Shown: positions 1 to 8,845, numbered from the stretch's first letter. The stretch is 64,000 nucleotides of DNA from Pseudomonas sp. dw_612 (GCF_018449725.1 NZ_JAAVVC010000005.1:248001-312000), one strand, 5' to 3'. Notes: generated by a model from the letters alone, not told the origin. A program made the numbers and translations.

Positions 1-28
1 CCATCCCTATCAATAACAGACGTTTCAT
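1..28 (-). CDS. 5' end of an exported protein, probably the fimbrial chaperone (partial)
   Basis: A reverse-strand ATG at 26-28 is preceded by a GAGG ribosome-binding site and opens a frame reading MKRLLLIGM before the window ends. Basic residues followed by a hydrophobic run look like the start of a signal peptide. It lies about 40 bases downstream of the tip adhesin gene in the same direction. CS1-type operons need a periplasmic chaperone and none is present upstream of the major subunit here, so the chaperone is the natural guess. Only nine codons are visible, so identity is inference. Confidence 0.45.
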
Positions 29-67
29 CGTCTTCAACCTCAAAAAAATTGCCGAGTGTATGTACGG

Positions 68-1282
68 TCAGGCTTCCGAATCCCAGATCACGGTCATGAC
101 GCCGGAGTAGTCGCCGGCCACACCGGACTCAAGCATCAAATGGGTGTATTGCTCGCCGATTTCAAAATGAAGGGTTCCCTTTCCGCGATCGACATAGAAG
201 CTCGGCACGATGCTCAAAGAGCCCGAGTCACCGATCCTCAACGGACGCTGGTTGATCGGTTGCCCGAATGGGTCCGTCAGCCCGTTGGGCAGCGTCACCC
301 TCAGTTGCACCACGCCCAGCCGACGCGTGGCCGGGTCGAAGATGGTGCAGTTGTTGCCCACCTGGCCCGGGCACATCAACATCATCTTGAACCGCGATGA
401 CGCCGAGATATGGAAGGTCTGATCGCGGACCAGACGATTGGGTTTGCGCCCTTCGTTGACCCAGCTTTGCCAGCCACCGGGCGGCACCAACTCGACTTTA
501 TTGCCGCCGGGCGGAAGTGTGACTTTCAAGGTGTGCTGCACATCCAGAACAAAGTCCAGGGTCAGGTTGCTGTCATCCGGCGTCAGCCCGCCGATATCGA
601 AATCCAGGCCGGGGCCCAGGCGATAGTTCATCGAACCGGTGTACAGCCCGCTCGACATACCCAGTGGATTAGGCGTTCGCAGCTCATACGCAAAGTCCAG
701 GGTGTCGTAGGTCATGAACGGAATGCGAAAAGCATTCACCTTGGTGCAGGGTGCCTCGACCGGCGTTTTCCAGAAGAAACGATAGGTGTGGCTGCCGTAA
801 AGCCCGACACCGCTATATAAACAAGGCGACGGGGCGTACACCCACGACGGGTTCCAGAGCTTCTGGTGTCCCTCCAGGATGTCGGTGACGCCGACCAGAT
901 TGGCGGCCGAATCGCTGAGCGTGTATTGAGAACCAATACCGATGATGCGCACTTCAACGGTTTCCGTCTCCTGGGTGTCCCGGTTGGTCACCGTCAGTTG
1001 CCGCCAACTGGCCGGCACTTTGACAGAGGCGGCAGTGCCGGGCGCAAGCGAGGGGCTCGGCCCGAAAACAATCGGTATCCGAATGCTGAACATATTCTGT
1101 TGCATGCACTCGCTCGGACGATCACTGCAATAACCACTGTTCGGCGTCTTGTTGATAAACACGTTACGCTGCGGCTGCGCCGGATCCGGCGTGAACAGCG
1201 CCCTGATTTCCTGGTTCACCGCCCCGACGGTAGGCGCCGCCAGCGCCAAGGCCAGCCCCAGCCACCCTGTGGATAGTTTCAT
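68..1282 (-). CDS. CfaE/CblD-family fimbrial tip adhesin / pilus initiator
   Basis: A 404-residue protein with a signal peptide (MKLSTGWLGLALALAAPTVGA). The family caps class 5 (alpha, CS1/CFA-I type) fimbriae and starts subunit assembly at the outer-membrane usher; the mature protein is exported to the cell surface. Length and position directly after the usher match CfaE, CooD and CblD. The start at 1282 is chosen because the signal peptide begins there; an upstream in-frame ATG at 1342 would add 20 non-signal residues and overlap the usher gene. Only five bases separate it from the usher stop, so translation is probably coupled. The assignment rests on operon context and general sequence character, and ligand specificity cannot be read. 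Confidence 0.8.
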   Translation of the reverse strand: MKLSTGWLGLALALAAPTVGAVNQEIRALFTPDPAQPQRNVFINKTPNSGYCSDRPSECMQQNMFSIRIPIVFGPSPSLAPGTAASVKVPASWRQLTVTNRDTQETETVEVRIIGIGSQYTLSDSAANLVGVTDILEGHQKLWNPSWVYAPSPCLYSGVGLYGSHTYRFFWKTPVEAPCTKVNAFRIPFMTYDTLDFAYELRTPNPLGMSSGLYTGSMNYRLGPGLDFDIGGLTPDDSNLTLDFVLDVQHTLKVTLPPGGNKVELVPPGGWQSWVNEGRKPNRLVRDQTFHISASSRFKMMLMCPGQVGNNCTIFDPATRRLGVVQLRVTLPNGLTDPFGQPINQRPLRIGDSGSLSIVPSFYVDRGKGTLHFEIGEQYTHLMLESGVAGDYSGVMTVIWDSEA

Positions 1283-1287
1283 AGGTT

Positions 1288-3810
1288 TCAACCTGCCTTC
1301 TGCTCGTGGGACGTGACGTCGGCCAGGGTGTCCGGCGTGCACCGCAGATCACCGATCATCAACACGTTGTTTTCACTGCGGTGACGACTGGCATCGAGGC
1401 GGAACTGGCAGAGCAATTGATCGCCCCGGCGCACTTCCAGCGTCGGCGAGCCGGCATTCATTTCCATGGAGAAGAAGCCATCGACTTCGGTCACGCCACG
1501 ACTGGCGTGGTTGATCACGTGGTGCCCCTTGAGCGGCAGCCCCTGGGGATCGACCAGCCGACCCAGCACGGTCAGGGTTTTCATCACCCGTACCTTGCGA
1601 TACTCCACGCCGCCCTTGTTCAGGTGATAAGAGGTGCGTGGCGGCTCGATGCTGGCGGCGGGCACGTCATTGCCTTCGAAGTCGAAACTCACCGAGCTGT
1701 TCTGGTACGCAGTAATCGGGATGAAATTACGCCCCGGTTTCAAGGCTGCGCTGCCGCCGCTGAAGTCGTCGGCGCGCAAGGCAATGCCGTCGATATCGGA
1801 TTCCACATCGACGATCAGCCCCGCGCCACGCACCTGATGCTCACTGGTCAGGACCATTTGCTGGCCGCCAATAACCAGTGTGCTGTCGAGGTTCAGGCCA
1901 CCGGTGAAGTTATCGTTGTAGGAGGAGCGCTGCACGAACCCGTCGCCACTGAGCGCCTCGGTGCGAAAACTGGCCAGGCTCGACAGGCCGAGGCCATAGG
2001 TGTCGGAGAGCGCGGTGACCGACACGTTTTGCAGCGCATGGTCCTTCAAGTCCTTGCGCCAGCCGAGGGACGCGTTGTTGTCACGCCCGCCCTCACGCGC
2101 GGTCCGCGAACCGATGCTGCCGGTGATTTGCTGCCCCGGAGCACCCAGCGCCAGGTTGATACTCAGGTCGACCCCGCGATTGCGCGCATCGCCACTGCTG
2201 TAACTGCCGGGCCGGTCGAACAGCGCCAATCGCCAGGTGGCGTCGCTGCCCAGCAAGACGGTGCGCTGGTTCCAGCCCAGGTCCACCCCCAGGCCTTCAG
2301 TGTTGCCCTCGCTGTGGGAAACCCGGGCATTCACCGAGCTTTTGCTACTGATGCGATGGTTGAGCGCCAGGGATGAATTGCTGGTCTCGCCGACAAACAC
2401 ATTGCGCTGCCGCACACGGGTGCCGTCGGGCAAAGTGTCGTAGGTATCGGTGGTATCGAGCCAACTGCGGTTGTGGCTGATCACCACACTGCCGGAGCCA
2501 TAGTTATAGAGGCTTTGCAGATCCAGGCCAGTGCCGTGATCTTGCGTCTGGTAGACGTTGGCATACAGGCTGATGTGATTGGCCAGGGTCCAGTCGATGG
2601 ACGTGCCGTATTGCAGTTTTTCGCGAATCTGCCGCGCCGACAGCCCGAGGATCACCCGAGGGTGCATCAGGTAGTTGAGCGAAGCCCCGGCCGTCGCGCT
2701 GCCGCTGGCCTGCTGGTCCCAGTTACTGAGTAATTTCTGTTCCTGTCCGGCAAACAGGTTGTAGCGCCAACGGTCGTCGAGGTTGCGCCAGTTGTTGGGC
2801 TTGTAGACCAGTTCCTGGGTGGTGCTGGTGATCTGGCCGTCTTCGATCAACCGCACTTCCACTTCGTAGATACCACCGGGCAGTGGCCGGGTATCGAGGG
2901 TTTGCAGGCCGGCAGGCACTGATTGGGTATTGATCAGCAAGCCGTCGCGCAGGATCTCCACCGACGCCTGGCGGTTGGCCGTGACGTAGATCGGATACAC
3001 GCTGGGCATCGGGCTGTTGATCGCCAGGCTGTCGGAGCTGCCATACATGACGCCGACGGCCGTGTCGGGGCTGGTGCCAAACGTGCGCGGTTGGCGGGTC
3101 AGCCCTTCGGAATTGGGGGTGAAGTAACCCAGGCGGACGAATTGGCCCTGCAATTCGCGTTGGGTGTAGAGCTCGTGTACCGCGTGGTAGAGCTGGTCAT
3201 CCGGACCACCGAGTCGGGCCAGTTGCATGTTGAACGTCTGGCTCCAACTGCCCAGGCTGCCACTGGCTTCCAGGCCAAAGCGCCCGCCCAGGTCCTGGCC
3301 CTGGCCGCCGTTGAGGTTGAGCTGATTGCGCACCATCAGGCCGCTGCTGCCACCTTCCGGCTGGTCGTAGTAACGCTTGAGCTCGGTGTCGCGTTCGGCG
3401 TTTTCGGTGACGATCGACACCAGCGAGTTTTCCAGGTTGTAGTGCACTGCCAGCATCTGCTCCGGGCATTTTCCGACGCAGTCGCCCAGCGCTACGCCGG
3501 GCTTGAGGTAACTGGCCCAGGTTTCACGCTCGGCGGCGCTGAAGCGGCTGTCGCGGGTGTCGGTGAATTCGAGCAGGGTGATGCGGTCATCGCGAGACAG
3601 CACGATCATCGCCTCGCCCAGGGGTTGTTGATCGAGTTCCACGCGAACCGCCAGCGGCACATCAAAAAAATGCTCCTCGAATTCCGCCGGCAAACCTTTG
3701 GCCTGAGCCAACAGACTTCGCGGTGTCGAACCGGCAGGAACCGGAGCCGCCGCCGCGCTGGCGCAAAACAACAGCGCAAGCGCAGCCGCGATGGGAGTCA
3801 TCGGGAACAT
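1288..3810 (-). CDS. CS1-type fimbrial outer-membrane usher (CfaC/CblC-like)
   Basis: An 840-residue protein with an N-terminal signal peptide (hydrophobic run ending in SAAAAP). It is large and rich in alternating beta-strand sequence typical of the usher barrel, with the C-terminal carboxypeptidase-like segment (VLGRLVDPQGLPLKGHHV) followed by a Cys pair near the end. Two Cys close to residue 115 (GDCVGKCPEQ) fit the N-terminal domain of CfaC-type ushers. It would form the outer-membrane pore through which subunits are polymerised. Start choice: ATG at 3810 just before the signal peptide; an in-frame ATG nine bases further in is also possible. It follows the major subunit after an 82-base gap containing a perfect palindrome, which suggests lower expression than the subunit. 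Confidence 0.88.
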   Translation of the reverse strand: MFPMTPIAAALALLFCASAAAAPVPAGSTPRSLLAQAKGLPAEFEEHFFDVPLAVRVELDQQPLGEAMIVLSRDDRITLLEFTDTRDSRFSAAERETWASYLKPGVALGDCVGKCPEQMLAVHYNLENSLVSIVTENAERDTELKRYYDQPEGGSSGLMVRNQLNLNGGQGQDLGGRFGLEASGSLGSWSQTFNMQLARLGGPDDQLYHAVHELYTQRELQGQFVRLGYFTPNSEGLTRQPRTFGTSPDTAVGVMYGSSDSLAINSPMPSVYPIYVTANRQASVEILRDGLLINTQSVPAGLQTLDTRPLPGGIYEVEVRLIEDGQITSTTQELVYKPNNWRNLDDRWRYNLFAGQEQKLLSNWDQQASGSATAGASLNYLMHPRVILGLSARQIREKLQYGTSIDWTLANHISLYANVYQTQDHGTGLDLQSLYNYGSGSVVISHNRSWLDTTDTYDTLPDGTRVRQRNVFVGETSNSSLALNHRISSKSSVNARVSHSEGNTEGLGVDLGWNQRTVLLGSDATWRLALFDRPGSYSSGDARNRGVDLSINLALGAPGQQITGSIGSRTAREGGRDNNASLGWRKDLKDHALQNVSVTALSDTYGLGLSSLASFRTEALSGDGFVQRSSYNDNFTGGLNLDSTLVIGGQQMVLTSEHQVRGAGLIVDVESDIDGIALRADDFSGGSAALKPGRNFIPITAYQNSSVSFDFEGNDVPAASIEPPRTSYHLNKGGVEYRKVRVMKTLTVLGRLVDPQGLPLKGHHVINHASRGVTEVDGFFSMEMNAGSPTLEVRRGDQLLCQFRLDASRHRSENNVLMIGDLRCTPDTLADVTSHEQKAG

Positions 3811-3843
3811 GAACACGTACTCTGATTGCAAACAAATGGAAGT

Positions 3844-3875
3844 CCGAGGAGCCAACAACGTTGTTGGCTCCTCGG
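3844..3875. promoter_or_regulatory. 32-bp perfect palindrome between fimbrial subunit and usher
   Basis: Two 16-base arms with no spacer, centred between 3859 and 3860 (left arm CCGAGGAGCCAACAAC). As RNA on the reverse strand it forms a long hairpin just after the major-subunit stop codon. No strong U-run follows, so it is more likely a partial terminator or an mRNA 3'-end stabiliser that raises subunit over usher expression than a full terminator. Confidence 0.75.
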
Positions 3876-3892
3876 TTGACGCTAACGGGAAC

Positions 3893-4378
3893 TTAGATAA
3901 CCGGTGGTACGGCATCGAATATCAGTGCAACGTCACCGGTGTAATCGCCCGGTGCAAATGTGGTGCCCTTGGCGCTGATACGCAACGGCGCACGATAGTT
4001 CACGTTGGACTCTGTTTCACCGGCAACCATCTGCGGAGTGGTGGTCAGTTCCAGGCCATTGATTTCGACTTTCAAGTCAATGGTGCTGGCACCGGATAAC
4101 AACTTCGGTGGTGTGACGAAACTGGCGTGTACCGAACCGTTGTTGTTGCGCATATCAAAGAACCCGTTGACCTCAGCCATTTGGCCAGTGGTCGGTTGGA
4201 AGTCCATGCGTTGGTCTTTGGCGACCAGGTCTGGATCAACAGGTACGACGTAGAACCCGTTGGTTGGCACGTGGGCAACGAGGCTAATGGAGTGCTTGGC
4301 TTCACCGGCGGCAAATGCCATGGAAGAAGTCAGTGCCAGCAGTGCCAGAGGGGCCGCGAAAGTCATTTTCTTGAACAT
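3893..4378 (-). CDS. CS1/CFA-I-type major fimbrial subunit
   Basis: A 161-residue exported protein: signal peptide to about residue 23 (ending SSMAFAAGEAK), then a small all-beta domain. The family (CfaB, CooA, CblA) makes the fimbrial shaft by donor-strand exchange, and the N-terminal segment after cleavage (SISLVAHVP) is the likely donor strand. It contains no Cys, as usual for this class. First visible gene of the fimbrial operon, 509 bases from the divergent regulator gene nfeR. The order subunit, usher, tip is as in the coo and cbl operons, but the chaperone that precedes the subunit there is absent. Confidence 0.85.
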   Translation of the reverse strand: MFKKMTFAAPLALLALTSSMAFAAGEAKHSISLVAHVPTNGFYVVPVDPDLVAKDQRMDFQPTTGQMAEVNGFFDMRNNNGSVHASFVTPPKLLSGASTIDLKVEINGLELTTTPQMVAGETESNVNYRAPLRISAKGTTFAPGDYTGDVALIFDAVPPVI

Positions 4379-4841
4379 CAGTCAGTACCTGTCTTTTCAA
4401 AATAAAGGATTCATTGCAAGTTCAATCGACGCCGGCCAGCTACCTGTTTTGGCGACGCGGGTTGAACTTTCAACGCCGGCAAATGATCGGCCAATGTCTC
4501 TGGAAAGTAAGCAAGTAACTTCCGATGAACATGTAGTTAAACGCCTCTAGAACAAGACAGAAAAAAGTGCGAAAACACGAATTATCGCTGAGCAACTGTC
4601 AGCAGCGGACTACATACAGTTTTATCAAAAAAACCATACAGCCCATTTCAACTTAGAAGAGAAGAGCGAAGTCCCTTTAGACTATAGGCCCGACAACTAA
4701 TAGAGTTATAACTTTAACTTTCCAGTTATTTCCAGATTGGCAATAACAGGGTTGCAGTCGCGGTGAACGGCGGCGCCAGATGAGCCGCGCCGTCCGTCGG
4801 TCGTGAGAAAGCGTGTGGGAAAAACGTCTTGCTTTCGACTA
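4379..4841. other. Long intergenic region between fimbrial operon and nfeR
   Basis: About 460 bases without a convincing coding frame. It must carry the reverse-strand fimbrial promoter. The sequence is more AT-rich than its surroundings (4540-4740) and contains a GC-rich dyad near 4765-4792. No clear sigma-70 boxes could be chosen with confidence for the fimbrial promoter, which may need an activator. Confidence 0.4.
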
Positions 4842-4867
4842 AAGATATATCTTAAGTTGTATCTAAA
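4842..4867 (+). promoter_or_regulatory. Probable NfeR (PadR) operator upstream of nfeR-nfeF
   Basis: A 22-base imperfect palindrome at 4843-4864 (AGATA...TATCT, centred on CTTAAG, 18 of 22 positions symmetric) contains a perfect 12-base palindrome AAGATATATCTT at 4842-4853. It ends about 23 bases before the nfeR ATG, where an autorepressor would block transcription. E. coli NfeR binds palindromic AT-rich sites in its own control region; the match here is by position and symmetry. Confidence 0.6.
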
Positions 4868-4887
4868 CACGACAAGAGAAAGCAAAA

Positions 4888-5460
4888 ATGAGAGACCATC
4901 ATTCCCACCGCGAACACGGTGACGGCCGCGACGGCTTCGAGAAACGCCCTGGCCGCGAACGCGGTGGACGTGGCCCACGGGTGTTCGCACCCGGCGATTT
5001 GAAACTGCTGTTGCTGGCGCTGATCGCCGAACAACCATGCCACGGCTACGACTTGATCCGCCAGATCGAAGGCATGTTCGACGGCGCCTACAGCCCCAGC
5101 CCAGGGGTGATCTACCCGACCCTGACCTTTCTTGAAGAAAGCGAAATGATCCTGGGCGATGCCGAGGGCGGGAAAAAGCGTTACAGCGTGACCGACGCCG
5201 GGCGTCAGTCCCTGAGCGACCAGGCGATTGCCCTGGAAGGCGTGCGGATGCGCATCGACGTCAGCAAACGCTCGCTGCGCGGTCATGATCGCCCGGCCGA
5301 AATCCACGAAGCGGTGCACAACCTGCGTCATGCGCTGCAACTGCATCACGGACGCTGGAGCCCGGAAGAAATCCTGCGCGTCGCCAACCTGCTCAACAAC
5401 ACCGCCAAAGCCATCGTCGACGGCCCCGCCGTTCAAGCAGCCCAGGAGAACGCCGAATGA
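4888..5460 (+). CDS. nfeR: PadR-family metal-responsive regulator, NfeR (YqjI)-like
   Basis: A 190-residue protein with a His-rich N-terminus (HHSHREHGD, residues 4-12) followed by a PadR winged helix at about 33-115 (LKLLLLALIAEQPCHGYDL, then PGVIYPTLTFLEE). E. coli NfeR has the same plan: a metal-binding His-rich tail before the PadR fold, and it represses the neighbouring ferric reductase gene until nickel or iron status changes. Here the regulator and reductase are in one operon, overlapping by four bases (ATGA), rather than divergent as in E. coli. A palindrome just upstream suggests autoregulation. The ATG at 4888 keeps the His cluster. The metal specificity is inferred from the family. 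Confidence 0.82.
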   Translation: MRDHHSHREHGDGRDGFEKRPGRERGGRGPRVFAPGDLKLLLLALIAEQPCHGYDLIRQIEGMFDGAYSPSPGVIYPTLTFLEESEMILGDAEGGKKRYSVTDAGRQSLSDQAIALEGVRMRIDVSKRSLRGHDRPAEIHEAVHNLRHALQLHHGRWSPEEILRVANLLNNTAKAIVDGPAVQAAQENAE

Positions 5461-6245
5461 ATGTCGTTTTTGAAAACCAGACCATTCACCGCGTCATGCA
5501 CGAAATCAAACGCCGTCGCCTGGAAGTGTTGCGGGTGGTCGACCTGACCCCGCGCATGCGCCGGATTACCCTCGGCGGGCCGGAGTTGGCAGGCTTTGTC
5601 AGCCTCGGCACGGACGACCACGTCAAACTGCTGTTCCCGCAGAACGCGGCGGAAACGGCGGCGCTGGAAACCCTGGTGCTCGGTGCCGGCAAAACCGATC
5701 AGCCGCTGCCGGCGATGCGTGACTACACGCCGCGCCGCTACGATCTGGACACACTGGAGCTGGACATCGATTTCGTCCTGCACGGCGACGGCCCTGCCTC
5801 GACCTGGGCCGAGCAGGCCAAGCCCGGGCAGTTCCTGCACATCGGCGGGCCACGGGGTTCGATGATCGTGCCGGATATCTTCGACAGCTACCTGCTGATC
5901 GGCGACGAAACCGCCCTGCCCGCCATCGCCCGACGCCTCGAAGGCCTGGCGGCCAATCGCCGCGCGCTGGTGGTCATCGAGGTGGAAAATGGTGGTGAAC
6001 AACAGAAGCTGGACAGCGCCGCGCAGGTCAATGTGATCTGGGTGTTGCGCGACGGCGGCAAGAACAACCTGCTGAACACCGTGAAACAACTGCAAGTGCC
6101 GAGCGGCAATTTGTATGCGTGGGTGGCGACGGAAACCAAAATGTCGCGGCAGATCCGCCGGGTGCTGCTGGATGAACATGGGCTGGATGAACAGTTCGTC
6201 AAAGCGGTGGGGTACTGGCGGCTGGATGACTCTGACGAGGAATAA
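5457..6245 (+). CDS. nfeF: Siderophore-interacting protein / NADPH-dependent ferric-chelate reductase
   Basis: A 262-residue cytoplasmic flavoprotein of the SIP/ViuB/NfeF family, which reduces ferric siderophore complexes to release iron. The FAD-binding part includes MRDYTPRRYD (about residues 84-93), the family's RxYTxR motif, and VLHGDGPASTWAEQAKPGQFLHIGGPRG; the NAD(P)H part follows with LLIGDETALPAIARRLEG. Length is normal. Its start overlaps the nfeR stop (ATGA), so the two are translationally coupled and the regulator very probably controls it. A REPIN follows directly after the stop codon. Confidence 0.85.
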   Translation: MNVVFENQTIHRVMHEIKRRRLEVLRVVDLTPRMRRITLGGPELAGFVSLGTDDHVKLLFPQNAAETAALETLVLGAGKTDQPLPAMRDYTPRRYDLDTLELDIDFVLHGDGPASTWAEQAKPGQFLHIGGPRGSMIVPDIFDSYLLIGDETALPAIARRLEGLAANRRALVVIEVENGGEQQKLDSAAQVNVIWVLRDGGKNNLLNTVKQLQVPSGNLYAWVATETKMSRQIRRVLLDEHGLDEQFVKAVGYWRLDDSDEE

Positions 6246-6262
6246 CATCCGACGATAATCCT

Positions 6263-6351
6263 TGTGGGAGCGGGCTTGCTCGCGAATGCGGTGTTTCAGT
6301 TACATCAATGCTGAATGACACACCGCATTCGCGAGCAAGCCCGCTCCCACA
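6263..6351. repeat. REPIN (REP doublet, GTGGGAGCGGGC type)
   Basis: Two REP sequences in inverted orientation: TGTGGGAGCGGGCTTGCTCG at the left and its complement at the right, separated by about 35 bases. It lies between convergent nfeF and the Pr6Pr gene. Confidence 0.95.
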
Positions 6352-6366
6352 TTTGATTTTTGGCGT

Positions 6367-7011
6367 TTACGAAATCGGCTTTCGCCACCGATCCAATCCC
6401 AACACCAACAACGCTATCCCGACAAACCCCACCAATATCCCCCCAGCATTGATAAACACCTGTGGATAACCCAGCGTGCCCGCATCAATGAACGGATACG
6501 GGTAAGCCCCCAGCAGATGCCCGCGCAACAACGCATAGGCGAAATACACCAGTGGATAAACCACCCACAACGGGATGTGCCACAAGCGCAACGTCCCTTT
6601 GGGCACGCAACACCACCAATAAATCAGAAACAGCAGCGGCATGATGTCGTGCAGTAACTCATCGGCGAGCAACTGCCAACCTTCGGGGTGCCACAGATGG
6701 CGCAATAACAGGCTGTAGGCGAGCGCGACCACGGCGATGCTCACGGCAATCCCGCTGCTGACCGATGGCCGCAGAAACCAGCGTTTCGCCGCCGACTCCC
6801 GCGCTGTCAGCTCACAGGTCAGCACCACGGCCACCAGGGTATTGGTCAGTACGGTGAAGAAGCTGAAGAAACTCACCAACCCACCGAGCAGGCTGGCGCC
6901 GATCTCCCAGCGTGTGCCGAGGATCAGGTACATCTGAACAGTCAAACCTGCCCAACCCAGCACCGCCGCCACGGTGATACAACGACGCTTCGCGGCAGAT
7001 GAAATCAGCAT
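6367..7011 (-). CDS. Pr6Pr family membrane protein
   Basis: A 214-residue integral membrane protein with about six hydrophobic helices (for example VAAVLGWAGLTVQMYLIL and IAVSIAVVALAYSLLL). The conserved family features are FFTVLTNTLVA near residue 50, LLHDIMPLLFLIYW near 118, and YPLVYFAYALLRG with PYPFID near 155-175. The function of this family is not established. The start at 7011 lies two bases after the stop of the upstream VF530 gene, implying a two-gene operon with coupled translation; a longer frame to 7077 would overlap that gene and lacks support. Confidence 0.75.
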   Translation of the reverse strand: MLISSAAKRRCITVAAVLGWAGLTVQMYLILGTRWEIGASLLGGLVSFFSFFTVLTNTLVAVVLTCELTARESAAKRWFLRPSVSSGIAVSIAVVALAYSLLLRHLWHPEGWQLLADELLHDIMPLLFLIYWWCCVPKGTLRLWHIPLWVVYPLVYFAYALLRGHLLGAYPYPFIDAGTLGYPQVFINAGGILVGFVGIALLVLGLDRWRKPIS

Positions 7012-7013
7012 GT

Positions 7014-7244
7014 TCAGACCGGACGCTTGGTGCGCATCAACTTCACGTACAGACGTTCGACCTTCTCCCGCGCCCACGGGGTTTTGCGCAGAAACGTCAG
7101 GCTCGACTTGATGCTCGGGTCACTCTTGAAACAGCGGATATCGATACGCTCGGCCAGCCCCGACCACTCGTAATGTTCAACCAGGGCGTTGAGGATCTGT
7201 TCCAGGGTCACGCCGTGCAGCGGGTTGTTGTTCTGTTCGGTCAT
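7014..7244 (-). CDS. VF530 family DNA-binding protein
   Basis: A 76-residue protein with the signature of the small VF530 family (PF09905): [19 protein letters not shown] near the start, then [19 protein letters not shown] and [13 protein letters not shown]. Members are small helical proteins described as DNA-binding by structure; their cellular role is unknown. It is the first gene of a two-gene unit with the membrane protein downstream. Confidence 0.85.
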   Translation of the reverse strand: MTEQNNNPLHGVTLEQILNALVEHYEWSGLAERIDIRCFKSDPSIKSSLTFLRKTPWAREKVERLYVKLMRTKRPV

Positions 7245-7346
7245 GCCGGGCCTTTGCGCGAAGAAAGAATGAAGAAGCCGCGCACCTTAGCCGAGGGTTT
7301 CGTTGGGTGGAAGCGCTCAGTTAACTGTAGGTCAACAACCGCTTTA

Positions 7347-7438
7347 TGTAGGAGCCAAGCTTGCTGGCGAAGGCGGCGTGTCAGGCAACCTCAATGTCGA
7401 CTGACATACCGCTTTCGCCAGCAAGCTTGGCTCCTACA
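7347..7438. repeat. REPIN (TGTAGGAGCCAAGCTTGCTGGCG type)
   Basis: Inverted pair of REP sequences; the left half begins TGTAGGAGCCAAGCTTGCTG and the right half is its complement. It is a sequence variant of the main REP family, lying after the mocR stop codon. Confidence 0.93.
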
Positions 7439-7456
7439 AAAACCGCGATCGGGGAC

Positions 7457-8845
7457 TCAGTAATACCGACGCGGGTCGGAATCGATCAGGCTGGCCAGTT
7501 TGGTCAGGGCAAAGCGCAGTTCGTCCTGGCTGGTGGGCGACATCAACACCAGCCGCACGCAACGGGTGATTCCGCTTCGCTCGGCCTGGAACTGGGTGCC
7601 ACTGAGCACCAGCACACCGTTGGCCCGGGCCAGCATGGTGAACTCGTCGCTGGTCCATGGCTCGGGCAAGGTCAGCCAGACGTGGTAGGAGTACGGCTGG
7701 GTCTTGAGTTCGAAGTTGGCAAAGATTTCCTGGGCGATGGCTTGTCGCCCGGCGGCTTCGTTGCGCTGGATACGGATCAGCTTTTTGTCCAGGCCTTCAG
7801 TGATCACATTGCTGGCGAGTTGCGCGGTCAGCGGCGACGGCATCCAGACGCTGCTGCGCACCATTGAGGTCAGGCGCGACAGCAGTTTCGGCGGGCTGTA
7901 GATATAGCCGATCCGCAGCGCCGGCATGACCGACTTCGACAGGCTGGTCAGGTATACCGAACGATCCGGAGCAAACGCCGACAGCGGTTTGATCGATGGA
8001 TCGGTCGCGAGAAAACCATAAATGTCATCGTCGAGGATGAGGAAGTCGAACTCTTCGGCCAATGCGGCGATTTGCGCCCGGCGTTTTTGCGACATGATCG
8101 CCGCCGTCGGGTTCTGGCACGTCGCCACGCACACCAGCATCGCCGGTTTCTCTCGCAAGCAGAGCTCGCGCAACGCTTCGGGAATGATCCCTTCGTCGTC
8201 CATCGGCACGCCGCGCAAGCGACGCTCCAGGCCATGGGCCACGGAAATGATGCCGGGGTAGCAAAGCGCCTCGCACAGCACCAGGTCCCCGGCGTTGGTC
8301 AGGGCGCTCATCGCCACCATCAAGCCATGCTGGGCGCCGGCGGTGATCACCACTTGCTGCCATTGTGCGTCGGGCAGCGAATGCCGCAGCCACTGGGCAC
8401 CGGCCTCGCGATGCGCCGGGTGCCCACCGTCCGGTGCGTAATCGAGGGCGCGGGCGAAATCGGTGCTCTTGGCCATGCCGACCAATGCGCCGCGCAGCCA
8501 GTATTCCAGGGTTTCGCTGTAAGGCTTGATGATCGATAGGTCGAGCAATTCGGACTGCCCCAGATTCAGCGGAGCGGCGCTGTTGCTGGCTGGCAGTTCC
8601 AGCTGCTTCTGGTTGAGCACATAAGTGCCGCGTCCCACTTCACCCTGCACCAGGCGCCGGCGATGGGCTTCGCTATAGGCCCGGCTGATGGTGCCCGGCG
8701 TGACATTCAGGGTGGTGGCCAACTCCCGCAGGGTCGGCAGGCGATCACCTTCGTTCAACACGCCGTTGCTGATATCGCGCGCCAACGCATCGGCAATCGA
8801 CAAATACATCGGCTGGCTGAACTCGCTTAGCTGGGGAACCCACAT
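7457..8845 (-). CDS. MocR-type regulator (GntR HTH fused to aminotransferase domain)
   Basis: A 462-residue regulator. Residues 12-80 form a GntR winged helix (SIADALARDISNGVLNEGDR, LPTLRELATTLNVTPGTISR). The rest is a fold-type I aminotransferase domain that binds PLP, with the lysine in SLSKSVMPALRIGY near residue 300 and the N-P-T motif in ATCQNPTAAIM. MocR proteins (GabR, PdxR, TauR) sense an amine, amino acid or PLP and switch a divergent operon. This gene is divergent from the BenE-dauA-ridA cluster, and repeats of AATCGACTCAA lie between them, so it very likely controls that cluster. The effector is unknown. Confidence 0.9.
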   Translation of the reverse strand: MWVPQLSEFSQPMYLSIADALARDISNGVLNEGDRLPTLRELATTLNVTPGTISRAYSEAHRRRLVQGEVGRGTYVLNQKQLELPASNSAAPLNLGQSELLDLSIIKPYSETLEYWLRGALVGMAKSTDFARALDYAPDGGHPAHREAGAQWLRHSLPDAQWQQVVITAGAQHGLMVAMSALTNAGDLVLCEALCYPGIISVAHGLERRLRGVPMDDEGIIPEALRELCLREKPAMLVCVATCQNPTAAIMSQKRRAQIAALAEEFDFLILDDDIYGFLATDPSIKPLSAFAPDRSVYLTSLSKSVMPALRIGYIYSPPKLLSRLTSMVRSSVWMPSPLTAQLASNVITEGLDKKLIRIQRNEAAGRQAIAQEIFANFELKTQPYSYHVWLTLPEPWTSDEFTMLARANGVLVLSGTQFQAERSGITRCVRLVLMSPTSQDELRFALTKLASLIDSDPRRYY

